Shown here piece by piece: positions 8,946 through 18,729 of a stretch of DNA of 64,000 nt. Source of the DNA: Leptospira ilyithenensis (GTDB lineage: Bacteria > Spirochaetota > Leptospiria > Leptospirales > Leptospiraceae); NCBI RefSeq assembly GCF_004771005.1, contig NZ_RQHV01000061.1, forward strand, positions 620,001 through 684,000, read 5' to 3'. Made by a program: the position numbers and the translations under genes. Position 1 is the stretch's first letter. Each line of letters starts with the position of its first letter. The notes under the pieces are model-generated. The model searched no databases. It was not told the origin of the DNA and was given only the letters and a program-made list of their open reading frames with translations.

Positions 8946-10592
8946 TTGGAAGAAAAACGATATATCATCTGTATTGACGACGAATTCTTCATTCTCTGGA
9001 ATTTAAAAGAACAACTTAAAAAAGTCTTTGGCAATGATTTTACGATAGAAACAGCGGAAAGTGCGGAATCTGCAAAAGAAATCATAGGAGAAATCAATGA
9101 AGCGGGTGAGGACATACCAGTCGTTATATGCGATCAGGTGATGCCCGGGCAAAAAGGGGACGAATTCTTAATTGAACTCCAATCAACTAACCCGAACACC
9201 AAAAAGATCATGTTAACGGGCCAGGCACCTGCTCAGGCTGTGGGAAATGCACTCAATCACGGCTGTTTGTACAGATACCTAGCAAAACCTTGGGATGCTA
9301 ACGACCTGGAACTTACCATAAAACAGGCAATAGATTCCTTCTACACGGACAAATCTTTGGAACAAAAAAACAAAGAATTGGAAAAATCCTTATTCTTCAA
9401 CCCTGAGACAGGTTTCCCTAATTTCGAAAGCCTAATCCGGGTTTTGTCAAAACCGGACAAAACGTTCCAAAATGTGACCATAGTACTAATCAAAATCGTC
9501 TCCTACCCCAATATCATTAAAAACTTTGGAATTGAAATTTATCGTAAAATCGTATCCAAATTCCTCCGAATGTTATCCACACATTTGAAAGATGAGGCAA
9601 AAGTATATCATCTTTACGAAGATGAGCTCGCGATTCTTTCCGAAAACCTGGAAACCGATCTAATCGCAAACGTAGAAGCTTTCCGACTGCTCATCAAATC
9701 CGATGATATCCTTTTGGATGAAGTGAGTTTTCATTTGCAGTGTTATTTTTCTTCCGCAATCGGCAGAGAGGACGCCTATTACAAAGCAAAGCTGGCTTTG
9801 TTCAAAGCGGAGTCCACCAATTCAGTCGAATTTGTTCCTTATAATGAGGATTTATCCACCGACCATCATTTGCAAAACTTCCAACTCAGCCAGAAGATCA
9901 CAAGAGCGATCAACGAAAAAAATATAGTCCCCTTTTTCCAAGGAATTAGGGATAACAAAACCAAAACGATTACCAAATTCGAATGTTTGGCCCGGATCAG
10001 AGACAAAAACAGTTTTCTAGTGCCGGCAGTATTTTTAGACCTTGCAAAGTCCACAGGCTCGATTCGTATGATAGGCTTACAAATGATAGACGAGTCTATG
10101 AATTATTTCAAAGACAGAACATTCGAATTTTCGATCAACCTGACGGAAGCAGAGCTTGAATATAAAAGTTTCAGCAAATGGGTAGCAGCAAGACTCGCTC
10201 ATTATAAGATGGCTGCCAATCGGATCACGTTCGAGATTTTGGAAGATATCAGTTTTTCGGAAAACAAAAACAGCGTTAATACGATCAGAGAACTGAAATC
10301 CATAGGTTGCCAGATTGCCATCGATGATTTTGGTGTTCAATATTCCAATTTATCAAGGTTACTTGAAATCGATCCGGATTACATCAAAATTGACGGCCAG
10401 TTTATCCGTGAGCTTCCCCACAACCAAACAGCTGCTTTGTTAGTAAAAGGAATTGTGGATCTAGCGCATGGAATCGGTGCGAAAGTTGTCGCTGAATTCG
10501 TGTCTTCCCAGGAGATTCAAAGCACAATCGAATCACTGGGAATCGAATTTTCACAAGGTTACTTATTTATGGAGCCGTCTCAAAACTTATGA
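8946..10592 (+). CDS. Response regulator with degenerate GGDEF and EAL domain
   Basis: 548 residues from a TTG start at 8946, chosen because AAGGA lies about 8 bases upstream. The receiver domain spans about residues 5-125, with acidic pair DDE, phospho-acceptor Asp in ICDQVMPG near residue 62 and Lys in YLAKPW. A GGDEF-like region follows, in which the signature is replaced by YEDEL, so diguanylate cyclase activity is unlikely. The C-terminal EAL domain (about 300-545) keeps ECLAR for EAL, INLTEAE, DDFG and YIKID, so c-di-GMP hydrolysis is plausible. The receiver resembles RpfG/HD-type receivers (DQVMPG, AKPW). It overlaps the next gene by 4 bp. Confidence 0.85.
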   Translation: MEEKRYIICIDDEFFILWNLKEQLKKVFGNDFTIETAESAESAKEIIGEINEAGEDIPVVICDQVMPGQKGDEFLIELQSTNPNTKKIMLTGQAPAQAVGNALNHGCLYRYLAKPWDANDLELTIKQAIDSFYTDKSLEQKNKELEKSLFFNPETGFPNFESLIRVLSKPDKTFQNVTIVLIKIVSYPNIIKNFGIEIYRKIVSKFLRMLSTHLKDEAKVYHLYEDELAILSENLETDLIANVEAFRLLIKSDDILLDEVSFHLQCYFSSAIGREDAYYKAKLALFKAESTNSVEFVPYNEDLSTDHHLQNFQLSQKITRAINEKNIVPFFQGIRDNKTKTITKFECLARIRDKNSFLVPAVFLDLAKSTGSIRMIGLQMIDESMNYFKDRTFEFSINLTEAELEYKSFSKWVAARLAHYKMAANRITFEILEDISFSENKNSVNTIRELKSIGCQIAIDDFGVQYSNLSRLLEIDPDYIKIDGQFIRELPHNQTAALLVKGIVDLAHGIGAKVVAEFVSSQEIQSTIESLGIEFSQGYLFMEPSQNL

Positions 10593-11707
10593 AAGAAAAA
10601 CTTCATTTTCCGGATCATAGATCAGGTTCCGGAACATTTCCTAAATTCGCATTGATTGCGATCGTATTTTCAACGATTTTTAGTTTCTTTGGATTCGGAT
10701 TTGTATCATTGGAAGAAGTGGAATTCGATTCTACTTTCCTTTTTATCTTTTTTCCCGTTTTTATCGCGTTTTCCATTATTCCTTTCCTGCTTATCTACCG
10801 ATTCATTTCCACTTCTAGAAAAACAATAATTGATCCGGCAACGAAGACAATTGAGTTTTGGGAAGGGAAAAAACAAACCAATTCGATTGGTTTTTCCAAT
10901 ATCAAATCCTTTTTACAGAGCAGATACACTTACACTGTTAAAACAAAAAACGGCTCAAGAACAGTTATCGTTTATACAGTCACTTCTCCCGAAGCACCTA
11001 ATATAACTTTTGCGGAGTCTCTCAATCCGATTCTGGCCCGCAATTTTGCGGAAACATTTGCAAAGACATTACAAGTTTCCCTCACGAACGAGCAAGGAAA
11101 CAGTAGAGATCCCAGTGAATTGGATCTTCCTTTTTATAAAAGACCTGATCCGGAGTTTGATGCGTTTGCAGTCCCGGAATTCAAACAGGAATCCTGTCTG
11201 GTATGGGAAGAACGTGACGGATCATATTATCTGACTTCTACTTACAATCCCGCGTTTTTCAAATGGCTAGGTACAACTACAAGCATTGTATCTTTTATTG
11301 TCTTGAATCTGGTATTCGGTTCCATATTGGAATTGAATGCGTTCTATTGGGAAAGTTTTCCTCCCGATTTCTGGCAGTTGGTATTTTTGGGAGGAACCGT
11401 TCTATTAGCAACGATTCCAATCACCTACGTATATTTCAAAGGTATGAGAAAAAAAGAAATGATTCTCGCCAAGGGTAAGATCACTTCCCCTTCCGGTTCC
11501 ATGGACTATGAAAAGATAGAAGAGATTTATCTGGACAACGGAGATATTGTTTGCATCGGCGATCATATACATTTGAAAATCTCACTCTTCTTTTTTTGCG
11601 ATAACAATGATTATGAATCCGTAAAAAAAGCGATTCTCTACGGAATTAGAACCCAGAGCCTGGGAACAGGCGGATCCGGTTCCGCACGTTTTACAACCGA
11701 GTTCTAA
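10589..11707 (+). CDS. Membrane protein of unknown function, four predicted TM segments
   Basis: 372 residues; I do not recognise the family. Two hydrophobic hairpins are visible, at about residues 18-75 and 222-285. Each is followed by a soluble segment that reads like a small beta-rich, PH-like domain (IDPATKTIEFWEGKKQ; LAKGKITSPSGSMDYEKIEEIYL). The repeat of two TM segments plus beta domain suggests an internal duplication. The start overlaps the stop of the REC-EAL gene (ATGA), so the two are translationally coupled and may act together in signalling. It converges with the TonB receptor, overlapping by 4 bp. Confidence 0.55.
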   Translation: MKEKLHFPDHRSGSGTFPKFALIAIVFSTIFSFFGFGFVSLEEVEFDSTFLFIFFPVFIAFSIIPFLLIYRFISTSRKTIIDPATKTIEFWEGKKQTNSIGFSNIKSFLQSRYTYTVKTKNGSRTVIVYTVTSPEAPNITFAESLNPILARNFAETFAKTLQVSLTNEQGNSRDPSELDLPFYKRPDPEFDAFAVPEFKQESCLVWEERDGSYYLTSTYNPAFFKWLGTTTSIVSFIVLNLVFGSILELNAFYWESFPPDFWQLVFLGGTVLLATIPITYVYFKGMRKKEMILAKGKITSPSGSMDYEKIEEIYLDNGDIVCIGDHIHLKISLFFFCDNNDYESVKKAILYGIRTQSLGTGGSGSARFTTEF

Positions 11708-14169
11708 AGATTGAATGTGATTCCGAAATTGATCTGCCTGAATAATCCGGGTTGGATTCCTTCCGGCAATCTTGTGGAAATATACTTTCGATCCATTAGA
11801 TTTTTTCCGGAAAGAAAGAGAGACCAATCATTTCTCTTATAACCGATACTTGCATTCACAAGTTCATACGCAGGTATCATACCGGTCAAACCATCTGCAT
11901 CCGATTTGATATCATTATAATCCAATAATGATTTTACCTGATTGTCCAAAGATGCGGTATCATACCAGTAAACGGTTTTAGTGTTTTGCAAATCATGGTA
12001 TTGTTTGGAAAAATACTGCCATTCCGCTCTCATATAAAACCCTGTCTTCATAATGATTCCGAAAGCAAGAGTGATTACATCTTTGGATACGTAAGGAAGC
12101 CAATTTCCATTCGTATCTTTATGCACGAGAGGATTTGAATTTCCTTTGGTCCATTCTTCCAAATTGTAAGTGTACTGATTGGATTTAGCTTCATTTCTAG
12201 AATAAATCACATCGAAAGGAAGGTTGAAATTCCATTGAAAGAAATTTCCAAAATCAAATGTAAGATTTGTCTCGATCCCTTTGTGTTGCGACCTGCCTGC
12301 ATTCACGGGCCTTGCTCCCAGATTCCCGCCTGCTGCCGAACTATTTATGATTTGATCTTGGAAATCCAAAAAGTAGCCTACCAATTGCATGTTCAGGTAA
12401 TTGGTAACGTCTCCCCTAACTCCTGTTTCATAATTCCAGGATCTTTCCGCTTTAAGTGTCAGGTCTTGTGCAGTGGGAGAAATGGCAGACTCGTACCGCG
12501 GAGGAGAAAATCCTCTATGTACCCCGGAAAACCATGTGAAATGGGAAAACAAATCATAGGTTATCCCGAAACCGGGAAGTAAAATCTGCTGAGTTGATTT
12601 TCCCTCCTTGTCCATTTGTACGGTGGGATTGGTTCCGCTGGTATAATTGAAACTCACCTGATCGAAATTTTGCCTTCCTTTCATGATCAAGCGACTTTGA
12701 GTAAAGGATTCGTAACGAACCCCGGGTATCACGGAAAGTTTTTCAGTCAGTCGGATTCTATCCTGAACATACAGGGAAACTGCCTTCGCATTTCTTTGTT
12801 CGTCGTCTCTCAAATCTCCCGATTTAGCCAAACTTGTTTGGGATTCAACCGCAATCACCGGTGTATTTCCGTAACCATTGGGATAGATAGCCGCATCATA
12901 GGTACGCGGTCCGGTCAATAATTGTACTTTGGCCGAGTCGTAATGGTAACGAATACCAGTATCCAATTCATGTTTGATCGAAGCAGTTTCAAATTCATAT
13001 TGAAGCTTGGTTTCAATCCCTGCAAATTTATAAGTTCTATCCCGATGTGCGTTTGTTCCCCTCATCCAAATTGTATCACCATAACGACCGCTAAATGGTT
13101 CACCGTCAAAAGTATTCAGTGTATCGCTCGGTTTGGTACTGGTTCTCGAGGAATTTCTGGAATATTCCTGACGTGCCCAATTTCTTTGCGTATAGGCGGA
13201 ATAAACCCGTGTGATGACTCTTGCTTTTTCTGACAATGTCCATTCATGGCCAAGTGAGAAAGAATATCTTTCAATGGTTCTAAGATCATTTTCAGCAGGG
13301 TTGTCCTTCGGGTTATGATTGAACATTCCTGTCGTTAAGCCTATATAAGTTGATTGTGATTCCTGTTGATGAAATCCCAATTTTGTGGTTATCGAATGCT
13401 TATCATTTAACTGATGTATGGTTTTTAAATTCGCCTCATTTACCCAAAAACCTTGATGATTTCTGAAACCGTCTCCCTGTTTTCTCAAAACATTGATATC
13501 GAATCCGGTATTTCCGAAAGTTCCACCGTAATTTATCATACTGGAAACATAGCGGTTTTCACCTCCGATTGTTTGAACGGAAAGAGTAGGATCTTTCGGA
13601 GGTTTGCGAGTGATAAAATTGACAACCCCTCCGATCGTAGAAGGTCCGAAAAGAATGGAACCCGAACCCTTTACCACTTCGATCCTTTCCATCCTTTCAA
13701 TGGAAGGAGTGTAATACATTTCAGGTTCACCATATGGGTTCAATGAAGTGAATAGGCCGTCTTCCAATACTAAGATCTTACGTGAGACTTCATTGCTCAC
13801 TCCCCGAAACCCTAGATTCATGGTCAGACCTGCCGGATCCTGGTATCTGACTGAAGCCCCCGGAACTCTTCTTAAAACTTCCATTCCATCCATAGGTCGG
13901 GTCTCATCCAGATATTTCTTTCCTATGATTGTTGCCGAGCCAGGAATTCGTTTCAGATCTTTTTTGTCTCCAATGACCCGAATGTCAGCTTTTTTCCACC
14001 GAGGGTCTTCCGCATTTTCCTCTTGATCTACTTTGTCGTTTTCTTTCGCTTCGTTGGACTCCTGGTTTGATTTTCCTTCTGGATTTTCCGGAACCTGAGA
14101 AAAAGATTCCTTAGGAAAAACAATAAACAGCCCAAGTATCAGGGCAAAAAGAGATATTTTGACTTTCAT
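11704..14169 (-). CDS. TonB-dependent outer membrane receptor
   Basis: 821 residues. A signal peptide (SLFALILGLFIVFP) is followed by a charged linker. The plug domain spans about 65-190, with IPGSATIIG, RVPGASVRYQDPAG and VVKGSGSILFGPSTIGGVVNFITR. A 22-strand barrel follows and ends in a C-terminal aromatic/hydrophobic strand (RQINFGITFNL). The layout resembles FecA-type receptors for ferric chelates, but the ligand cannot be read from sequence. The N-terminal signalling domain of true FecA transducers is absent. An AAGG ribosome site precedes the ATG at 14169. It lies divergent to a YciI gene, with a 114-bp promoter region between. Confidence 0.9.
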   Translation of the reverse strand: MKVKISLFALILGLFIVFPKESFSQVPENPEGKSNQESNEAKENDKVDQEENAEDPRWKKADIRVIGDKKDLKRIPGSATIIGKKYLDETRPMDGMEVLRRVPGASVRYQDPAGLTMNLGFRGVSNEVSRKILVLEDGLFTSLNPYGEPEMYYTPSIERMERIEVVKGSGSILFGPSTIGGVVNFITRKPPKDPTLSVQTIGGENRYVSSMINYGGTFGNTGFDINVLRKQGDGFRNHQGFWVNEANLKTIHQLNDKHSITTKLGFHQQESQSTYIGLTTGMFNHNPKDNPAENDLRTIERYSFSLGHEWTLSEKARVITRVYSAYTQRNWARQEYSRNSSRTSTKPSDTLNTFDGEPFSGRYGDTIWMRGTNAHRDRTYKFAGIETKLQYEFETASIKHELDTGIRYHYDSAKVQLLTGPRTYDAAIYPNGYGNTPVIAVESQTSLAKSGDLRDDEQRNAKAVSLYVQDRIRLTEKLSVIPGVRYESFTQSRLIMKGRQNFDQVSFNYTSGTNPTVQMDKEGKSTQQILLPGFGITYDLFSHFTWFSGVHRGFSPPRYESAISPTAQDLTLKAERSWNYETGVRGDVTNYLNMQLVGYFLDFQDQIINSSAAGGNLGARPVNAGRSQHKGIETNLTFDFGNFFQWNFNLPFDVIYSRNEAKSNQYTYNLEEWTKGNSNPLVHKDTNGNWLPYVSKDVITLAFGIIMKTGFYMRAEWQYFSKQYHDLQNTKTVYWYDTASLDNQVKSLLDYNDIKSDADGLTGMIPAYELVNASIGYKRNDWSLFLSGKNLMDRKYISTRLPEGIQPGLFRQINFGITFNL

Positions 14170-14283
14170 AAAACCTTGTTTTTATTTTGATTTTGAGTCC
14201 AAGTTTCATATATATAGACAAATGACAACTAATTTACTTCTATCCGCTTATAGGTTTCCCAAGCTGACATTTCAGAGAGATTT

Positions 14284-14583
14284 ATGAAACAATTTGTAGT
14301 TCTTTTGCGCTATTTAGTACCATTGGAGACTGTGGAAAAATTCGTAACAGTCCATAGGGAATATCTTGCCACAGGCTATTCTAAAAAATTATTGTTGGCA
14401 ACCGGGCCACAAAACCCTCGTTCGGGGGGTGTTTTGCTAACAAGGGCGACAACAAGACAAGAAATTCAGGAATTCTGTGATAACGATCCTTTTTGTATCG
14501 AAGGTGTTGCCGAATATCAAATCATCGAATGGGTTCCTGTCAAATGGTTGCCCGAATTCGAATCATGGAAAGACGGTAAGTAA
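14284..14583 (+). CDS. YciI-like (YCII domain) protein
   Basis: 99 residues with the ferredoxin-like YCII fold: an N-terminal strand FVVLLRYLV, the conserved His in VHREYL, GPQNPRSGGVLL, and the conserved Asp in NDPF followed by VAEYQIIEWVPVKW. The His-Asp pair is the presumed active-site dyad of this family. YCII proteins include dehydrochlorinase-like and isomerase-like members, but most have no known reaction. It is divergent from the TonB receptor and converges with the LysR gene, 21 bp away, so it is probably a single-gene unit. Confidence 0.8.
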   Translation: MKQFVVLLRYLVPLETVEKFVTVHREYLATGYSKKLLLATGPQNPRSGGVLLTRATTRQEIQEFCDNDPFCIEGVAEYQIIEWVPVKWLPEFESWKDGK

Positions 14584-14604
14584 AAAATACATACTTTCCA
14601 AAAT

Positions 14605-15480
14605 TTATAAATTCGAAACAGAATTGAGAATTTCTTTTGCAAGTAGAACAAGACTTGGTCTTGGATTTTTACGATAACAGATATAAAATTTTCTTTCCGT
14701 AAACAATTCCGGAATTTGGATCTGTTTTAAATTTTCATTCAAAGAATACTTGGAGATAAAGCCGATCCCGAGCCCTGCTTCCACCGACTTGATTACTGAC
14801 TCCACACTTCTAAGCTCCATAGCAATGTGGGGCTTAAAATCCAACTTCAAAGATCTTAACGTTTGTTCTACGGCCCTTCTCACTGCAGAAGCCGGGTGAA
14901 AAACGATAAACGATTCTTTCTTCAGATCACCTATGCTGTTTTTTTTCTTATTGAAAATAGAATGATTTTTTGCGGCAACGGGAATAATCATATCCGATAA
15001 AAATTCATGACTGATTAAATTGGTTTCCATTGTCTTGCCGGTTAAAATCCCTATATCCACTTTTCCGCCTATCATCAATTCTTTTGTTTCTCCCGCATCC
15101 CCCTCCATTACGGAAAGAGAAAGATCAGGATGATCCTTTCGGATTTTTTTGATAATCATCGGAAGAATCCAGGCGGAAACGGTCCCTCCCGCAGAGATGG
15201 AAAAATTTCCCCTGATTTCCTTTTCAAAACTTTTCATCCCCTCTTCGCATTCCCGCCAAACTTCTCTCATACGCTCTGCATAGGTTCTGAAAATCTCTCC
15301 TTTGTAAGTGAGTTTGACTACTCTCGGTCCCCTTTCCAAAAGACTCTCTCCAAACTCCCTTTCCAAGAGTGCGATTTGAGACGATAATGCCGGCTGTGTC
15401 AGTCCCAATGAATCTGCAGCTCTTTGAAAACTCCCACGATCGACGATCTCTAGAAAATAACGAACTTGTCTGAATTCCAT
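14605..15480 (-). CDS. LysR-family transcriptional regulator, probable regulator of leuCD
   Basis: 291 residues, standard LysR length. The winged helix-turn-helix is at residues 1-60 ([18 protein letters not shown]...[20 protein letters not shown]). A periplasmic-binding-protein-like effector domain follows (about 90-290). The gene is divergent from leuC with about 105 bp between starts, the classical arrangement for a LysR activator and its target. A perfect 7+7 inverted repeat at 15499-15519 is a candidate site. Regulation by a leucine-pathway intermediate is an inference from position. Confidence 0.85.
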   Translation of the reverse strand: MEFRQVRYFLEIVDRGSFQRAADSLGLTQPALSSQIALLEREFGESLLERGPRVVKLTYKGEIFRTYAERMREVWRECEEGMKSFEKEIRGNFSISAGGTVSAWILPMIIKKIRKDHPDLSLSVMEGDAGETKELMIGGKVDIGILTGKTMETNLISHEFLSDMIIPVAAKNHSIFNKKKNSIGDLKKESFIVFHPASAVRRAVEQTLRSLKLDFKPHIAMELRSVESVIKSVEAGLGIGFISKYSLNENLKQIQIPELFTERKFYICYRKNPRPSLVLLAKEILNSVSNL

Positions 15481-15498
15481 AAATCCCCTATGTGGCTA

Positions 15499-15519
15499 TA
15501 TATAAATTTTACTTATATA
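15499..15519. promoter_or_regulatory. Candidate LysR operator between lysR and leuC
   Basis: A perfect inverted repeat with arms TATATAA and TTATATA separated by 7 bases, within an AT-rich stretch. A TATAAT hexamer for leuC lies at 15547-15552 with no good -35 box. The repeat is therefore centred about 50 bases before the expected start site, which suits an activator-dependent promoter. Low complexity of the arms keeps the confidence moderate. Confidence 0.4.
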
Positions 15520-15585
15520 TTATATCAATTCCATTTATTTGCATTATATAATAAAAGAAGGTATAGTTTTTTCAGAGGTGAAAAA

Positions 15586-16989
15586 ATGAAATCAATGTTT
15601 GATAAAATTTGGGAAAACCATACTGCAGAAAATCTTTCTTCGGGAGAATCCATCCTATTTGTGGACAGGCATTTGGTTCATGAGGTTACTTCCGCACAGG
15701 CCTTCCAAGGTTTACGTGACAAAGGCAGAAATTTGCTTCATCCTGAACTTACTTTGGGCGTAATCGATCATAATGTTTCCACCAAAAACCGTTCTGACAG
15801 AAATGCAAGTGGCCCTGTTTCCAAAAAACAAATGGAAACGATGGAACAAAACTCAAAGGAATTCGGATTCCGACTTTTAGGCTGGGATCATCCCGATCAG
15901 GGAGTGGTACATGTGATCGGGCCCGAACTTGGATTTACCTTACCGGGGCAGGTCATCGTATGCGGTGACTCCCATACTTCCACTCACGGCGCGTTCGGTT
16001 CGTTAGCTTTCGGAATCGGAACAAGCGAAGTGGAACATGTATTTGCGACCCAAACGATTGTGCAAAAAAAACCCGGATCCATGCTCATTCGATTCATTGG
16101 AAAATTGCCCACCGGTATCACTGCAAAGGATTTGGCATTGGGTTTGATTGAAAAAATCGGAACGAACGGTTGCCAAGGTTATGTGGTGGAGTATGCTGGA
16201 GATGTAATCTCTTGTTTTTCCATGGAGGAAAGAATGACTCTTTGCAATATGAGCATCGAAGCCGGGGCCAGGGCCGGGCTTGTGACGCCTGATGAAACAA
16301 CCTTCCAATACATTTATGGCAGGGAGTTTGCTCCCAAAGGAGATGAATTCGCCAAGGCGATCGGCTTTTGGAAATCTTTACGATCGGATTCGGATGCAAT
16401 TTACGACCAAATCATTGAAATGGATGTTTCCGAGTTGGAACCGAAGGTCTCTTGGGGAACAAAACCGTCCCAAACGGTTTCCATCACTGGTAAAGTGCCA
16501 TATCCATCTAACTTTAATTTTGCGGATCTGGCTTCTACTGAAGCAGCATTGGAATATATGGGATTAAAATCAGGCATTCCGATTCAGGATATAGAAATTG
16601 ATAAGGTGTTTATCGGATCTTGTACAAATTCCAGAATTGAAGACTTGAGAGCTGCCTCAAGGCTCGCCAAAGGAAGAAAAGTCCACACCAGAGTACAGGC
16701 ATTAGTTGTTCCAGGTTCAGGAAGAGTGAAACGGCAGGCTGAAAAAGAAGGTTTGGACAGGATTTTCAAAGAAGCAGGATTCGAATGGAGAGAACCCGGT
16801 TGTTCCATGTGCCTTGCCATGAACGACGATGTATTGAAACCGGGAGAAAGATGTGCTTCCACTTCCAATAGAAATTTCGAAGGAAGACAGGGGAAAGGAG
16901 GGCGTACTCATTTAGTGAGCCCTGCTATGGCGGTAGGTGCCGCAATATCGGGAAAATTCGTTGATATAAGATCTTGGAGAGAATTATGA
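15586..16989 (+). CDS. leuC: 3-isopropylmalate/citramalate dehydratase large subunit
   Basis: 467 residues from the ATG at 15586, preceded by AGAGGTG; upstream in-frame codons give no aconitase-like sequence. The active-site regions are [28 protein letters not shown] and GCSMCLAMN. The [4Fe-4S] ligands are Cys at about 346, 406 and 409. [16 protein letters not shown] is the LeuC-type substrate loop. With LeuD it isomerises 2-isopropylmalate to 3-isopropylmalate. In Leptospira the same dehydratase is thought also to serve the citramalate route to isoleucine. Its stop overlaps the leuD start (ATGA). Confidence 0.96.
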   Translation: MKSMFDKIWENHTAENLSSGESILFVDRHLVHEVTSAQAFQGLRDKGRNLLHPELTLGVIDHNVSTKNRSDRNASGPVSKKQMETMEQNSKEFGFRLLGWDHPDQGVVHVIGPELGFTLPGQVIVCGDSHTSTHGAFGSLAFGIGTSEVEHVFATQTIVQKKPGSMLIRFIGKLPTGITAKDLALGLIEKIGTNGCQGYVVEYAGDVISCFSMEERMTLCNMSIEAGARAGLVTPDETTFQYIYGREFAPKGDEFAKAIGFWKSLRSDSDAIYDQIIEMDVSELEPKVSWGTKPSQTVSITGKVPYPSNFNFADLASTEAALEYMGLKSGIPIQDIEIDKVFIGSCTNSRIEDLRAASRLAKGRKVHTRVQALVVPGSGRVKRQAEKEGLDRIFKEAGFEWREPGCSMCLAMNDDVLKPGERCASTSNRNFEGRQGKGGRTHLVSPAMAVGAAISGKFVDIRSWREL

Positions 16990-17606
16990 AAGCTTGGAAA
17001 AAACATAAAGGAATCGCAGCATCCATTCTAAAAGATGATATCGATACGGATCAGATACTACCCAAACAATTTATGAAATTGATCGGCAAGGAAGGATTCG
17101 GAAACCATCTATTTTTCGATTGGAGGTATATGGATGAGGAAGGCAAGGTTCCCAATCCGGAATTTGTATTGAACCAGACTCCCTATGACAAAGCGAGCAT
17201 TCTGATCTCAGGGGCCAACTTCGGCTGCGGTTCAAGCCGGGAACATGCTCCTTGGGCAATCGCAGGTTTCGGATTGAAAGCGGTAATTGCGACTTCTTTT
17301 GCGGATATCTTTTCCATCAACGCTCCGAAAAACGGAATCGCACTCATCCGATTGAACGAAAAAGAGGTCATGGAACTTTCGAAGTTTACCACCAAACAAG
17401 AAATTGTCGAAATTTCCATTGATTTGGAAGAAGGAAAAGTTTATGCAGGAGAAAATGAATATTCTTTTGTTCTAGCGGAAAACGCAAAACAAAGAATTGT
17501 TAACGGCTGGGATGACATAGATATCACTTTGCAAAAAAAGGAAGAAATAGATTCTTTTAAGAAAAAATACTTCTCTTCCCATACCTATTACCGATTGGCC
17601 ACTTAA
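16986..17606 (+). CDS. leuD: 3-isopropylmalate/citramalate dehydratase small subunit
   Basis: 206 residues from the ATG at 16986, which overlaps the leuC stop; the in-frame codon at 16974 would add only MERI inside leuC. Hallmarks are [12 protein letters not shown] near the N-terminus, [14 protein letters not shown] in the middle and [12 protein letters not shown] near the C-terminus, all standard for LeuD. It forms the swivelling domain that completes the LeuC active site. A converging terminator for the next gene lies just downstream at 17605-17640. Confidence 0.96.
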   Translation: MKAWKKHKGIAASILKDDIDTDQILPKQFMKLIGKEGFGNHLFFDWRYMDEEGKVPNPEFVLNQTPYDKASILISGANFGCGSSREHAPWAIAGFGLKAVIATSFADIFSINAPKNGIALIRLNEKEVMELSKFTTKQEIVEISIDLEEGKVYAGENEYSFVLAENAKQRIVNGWDDIDITLQKKEEIDSFKKKYFSSHTYYRLAT

Positions 17607-17640
17607 AAAAGACGGGCCTTTGGAAGGAAAGGTCCCGTTT
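17605..17640 (-). terminator. Rho-independent terminator of the small lipoprotein gene
   Basis: On the minus strand a 10-bp stem with one bulged base (ACGGGaCCTTT paired with AAAGGCCCGT) and a 6-base loop is followed directly by TTTTTT. It sits just after the lipoprotein stop on the minus strand. The stem may also stop leuCD transcripts coming the other way, though the plus-strand side has only a short T run. Confidence 0.75.
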
Positions 17641-17656
17641 GCAGGCAAGTCGGATT

Positions 17657-17884
17657 CTATTTCTTTTTGTCTTTGCTAACCAGACCTTTCAACTTTTCTT
17701 GAGTTTCTTTGTCTTGTAGTTTTTCTTTTGCAGTTTGAATTGCTTTTTGTCCTTCTTCCGACTGCGCTTTTTGAATGATTGAATCAACCAATTTGCCATC
17801 TCCTTCCGAAGAATCCTTGGAATTGGAACTAGCGCATTGAATTGCAAGTGTAAGTAGTAAAAGAAAGATCCATTTGGATTTCAT
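17657..17884 (-). CDS. Small lysine-rich putative lipoprotein
   Basis: 75 residues from the ATG at 17884, chosen because TAGGGAGA lies just upstream and because a signal peptide (KWIFLLLLTLAIQC) then begins at once. The Cys at position 17 followed by ASSNSKD fits a relaxed spirochaete lipobox, although Gln at -1 is unusual. The mature part is a single charged helix rich in Lys, Glu and Gln. No family recognised. It has its own terminator and stands between convergent leuD and the NAD-binding gene. Confidence 0.6.
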   Translation of the reverse strand: MKSKWIFLLLLTLAIQCASSNSKDSSEGDGKLVDSIIQKAQSEEGQKAIQTAKEKLQDKETQEKLKGLVSKDKKK

Positions 17885-18034
17885 TATAAGTCTCCCTATA
17901 AGAAAAACTAAGTCGGAAAAAGGTAGAGTCAATTTAAAAACGAATTGAATCGCTGACTCGGATTTTAAATTTCCAAATCTTCCGCATTTGCACGAACGAT
18001 TTATTCCGTTGACATCCGTTATGAACCAACAGTC

Positions 18035-18700
18035 TTATTTTGCCAATTCGATGATATCTTCGACTTCCAGGATATCTTTATCATATCCTTTGAGGCTTAC
18101 GGAAATCATAGCACGTCCCAGTTCTTCCAAACTGGATACTGACTTAGGAAAAAACTTTCGTAAGATCGGATAAGCCCAAGAAATGTATTTATAGTATACG
18201 ATCGTGTTTTTCAGTCCGGGACTGGGATGCAAATACCCAGGTCGAACCGCATAAACTTTGGCAAAACCCAGTTTTCTTAAATCATTTTCCGTTTTTCCTT
18301 TTACCCGCGCCCACATGATAGAACCTTTTTCCGTAGAATCGGTGCTCGCGCCAGAGATATAAAAAAACTCTGAATCAGGATTCAGCTTTAAAATTAATTT
18401 TGCAAAATCCAAAGTTAAAGTATAAGTGAGCTCTCTGTATTTTTCTTCTTTCATTCCCGCAGAAGACACACCTAGACAAAAATAACAAACATCATAACCT
18501 TTTAGTTTTTCCGCATAGGCGTCCAGATCGGAAAATTGAGGAACAATGATCTCTTTCACCTTCGGATGCTCTATGTTAGATGGTTTTCTATTTACCAGCA
18601 AAACAGACTCTATCTCATCTGCTTTTAAACATTCGTTTAGTACCCCTTCTCCTACCATTCCGGTTCCCCCGGTAAGCAAAACTTTGATTTTTTGTTTCAT
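18035..18700 (-). CDS. NAD(P)-binding Rossmann protein, atypical SDR
   Basis: 221 residues. The N-terminal nucleotide-binding motif is VLLTGGTGMVGEGVL (TGxxGxxG, as in extended and atypical SDRs). Then come LLVNRKPS and VCYFCLGVSSAGM, and FFYISGASTDSTEKG in the position of the active-site Ser. ARVKGKTENDLRKLG supplies the YxxxK-like Lys, with Tyr replaced. The pattern resembles the HTATIP2/Fmp52-like oxidoreductase-fold proteins. Loss of the Tyr suggests a redox-sensing or binding role instead of classical dehydrogenase chemistry. It lies 29 bp after the broken SDR gene, so both were probably one unit under the divergent TetR regulator. Confidence 0.75.
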   Translation of the reverse strand: MKQKIKVLLTGGTGMVGEGVLNECLKADEIESVLLVNRKPSNIEHPKVKEIIVPQFSDLDAYAEKLKGYDVCYFCLGVSSAGMKEEKYRELTYTLTLDFAKLILKLNPDSEFFYISGASTDSTEKGSIMWARVKGKTENDLRKLGFAKVYAVRPGYLHPSPGLKNTIVYYKYISWAYPILRKFFPKSVSSLEELGRAMISVSLKGYDKDILEVEDIIELAK

Positions 18701-18729
18701 TTGTTTTTCCTAATCTCCTCCGTGCTCAT

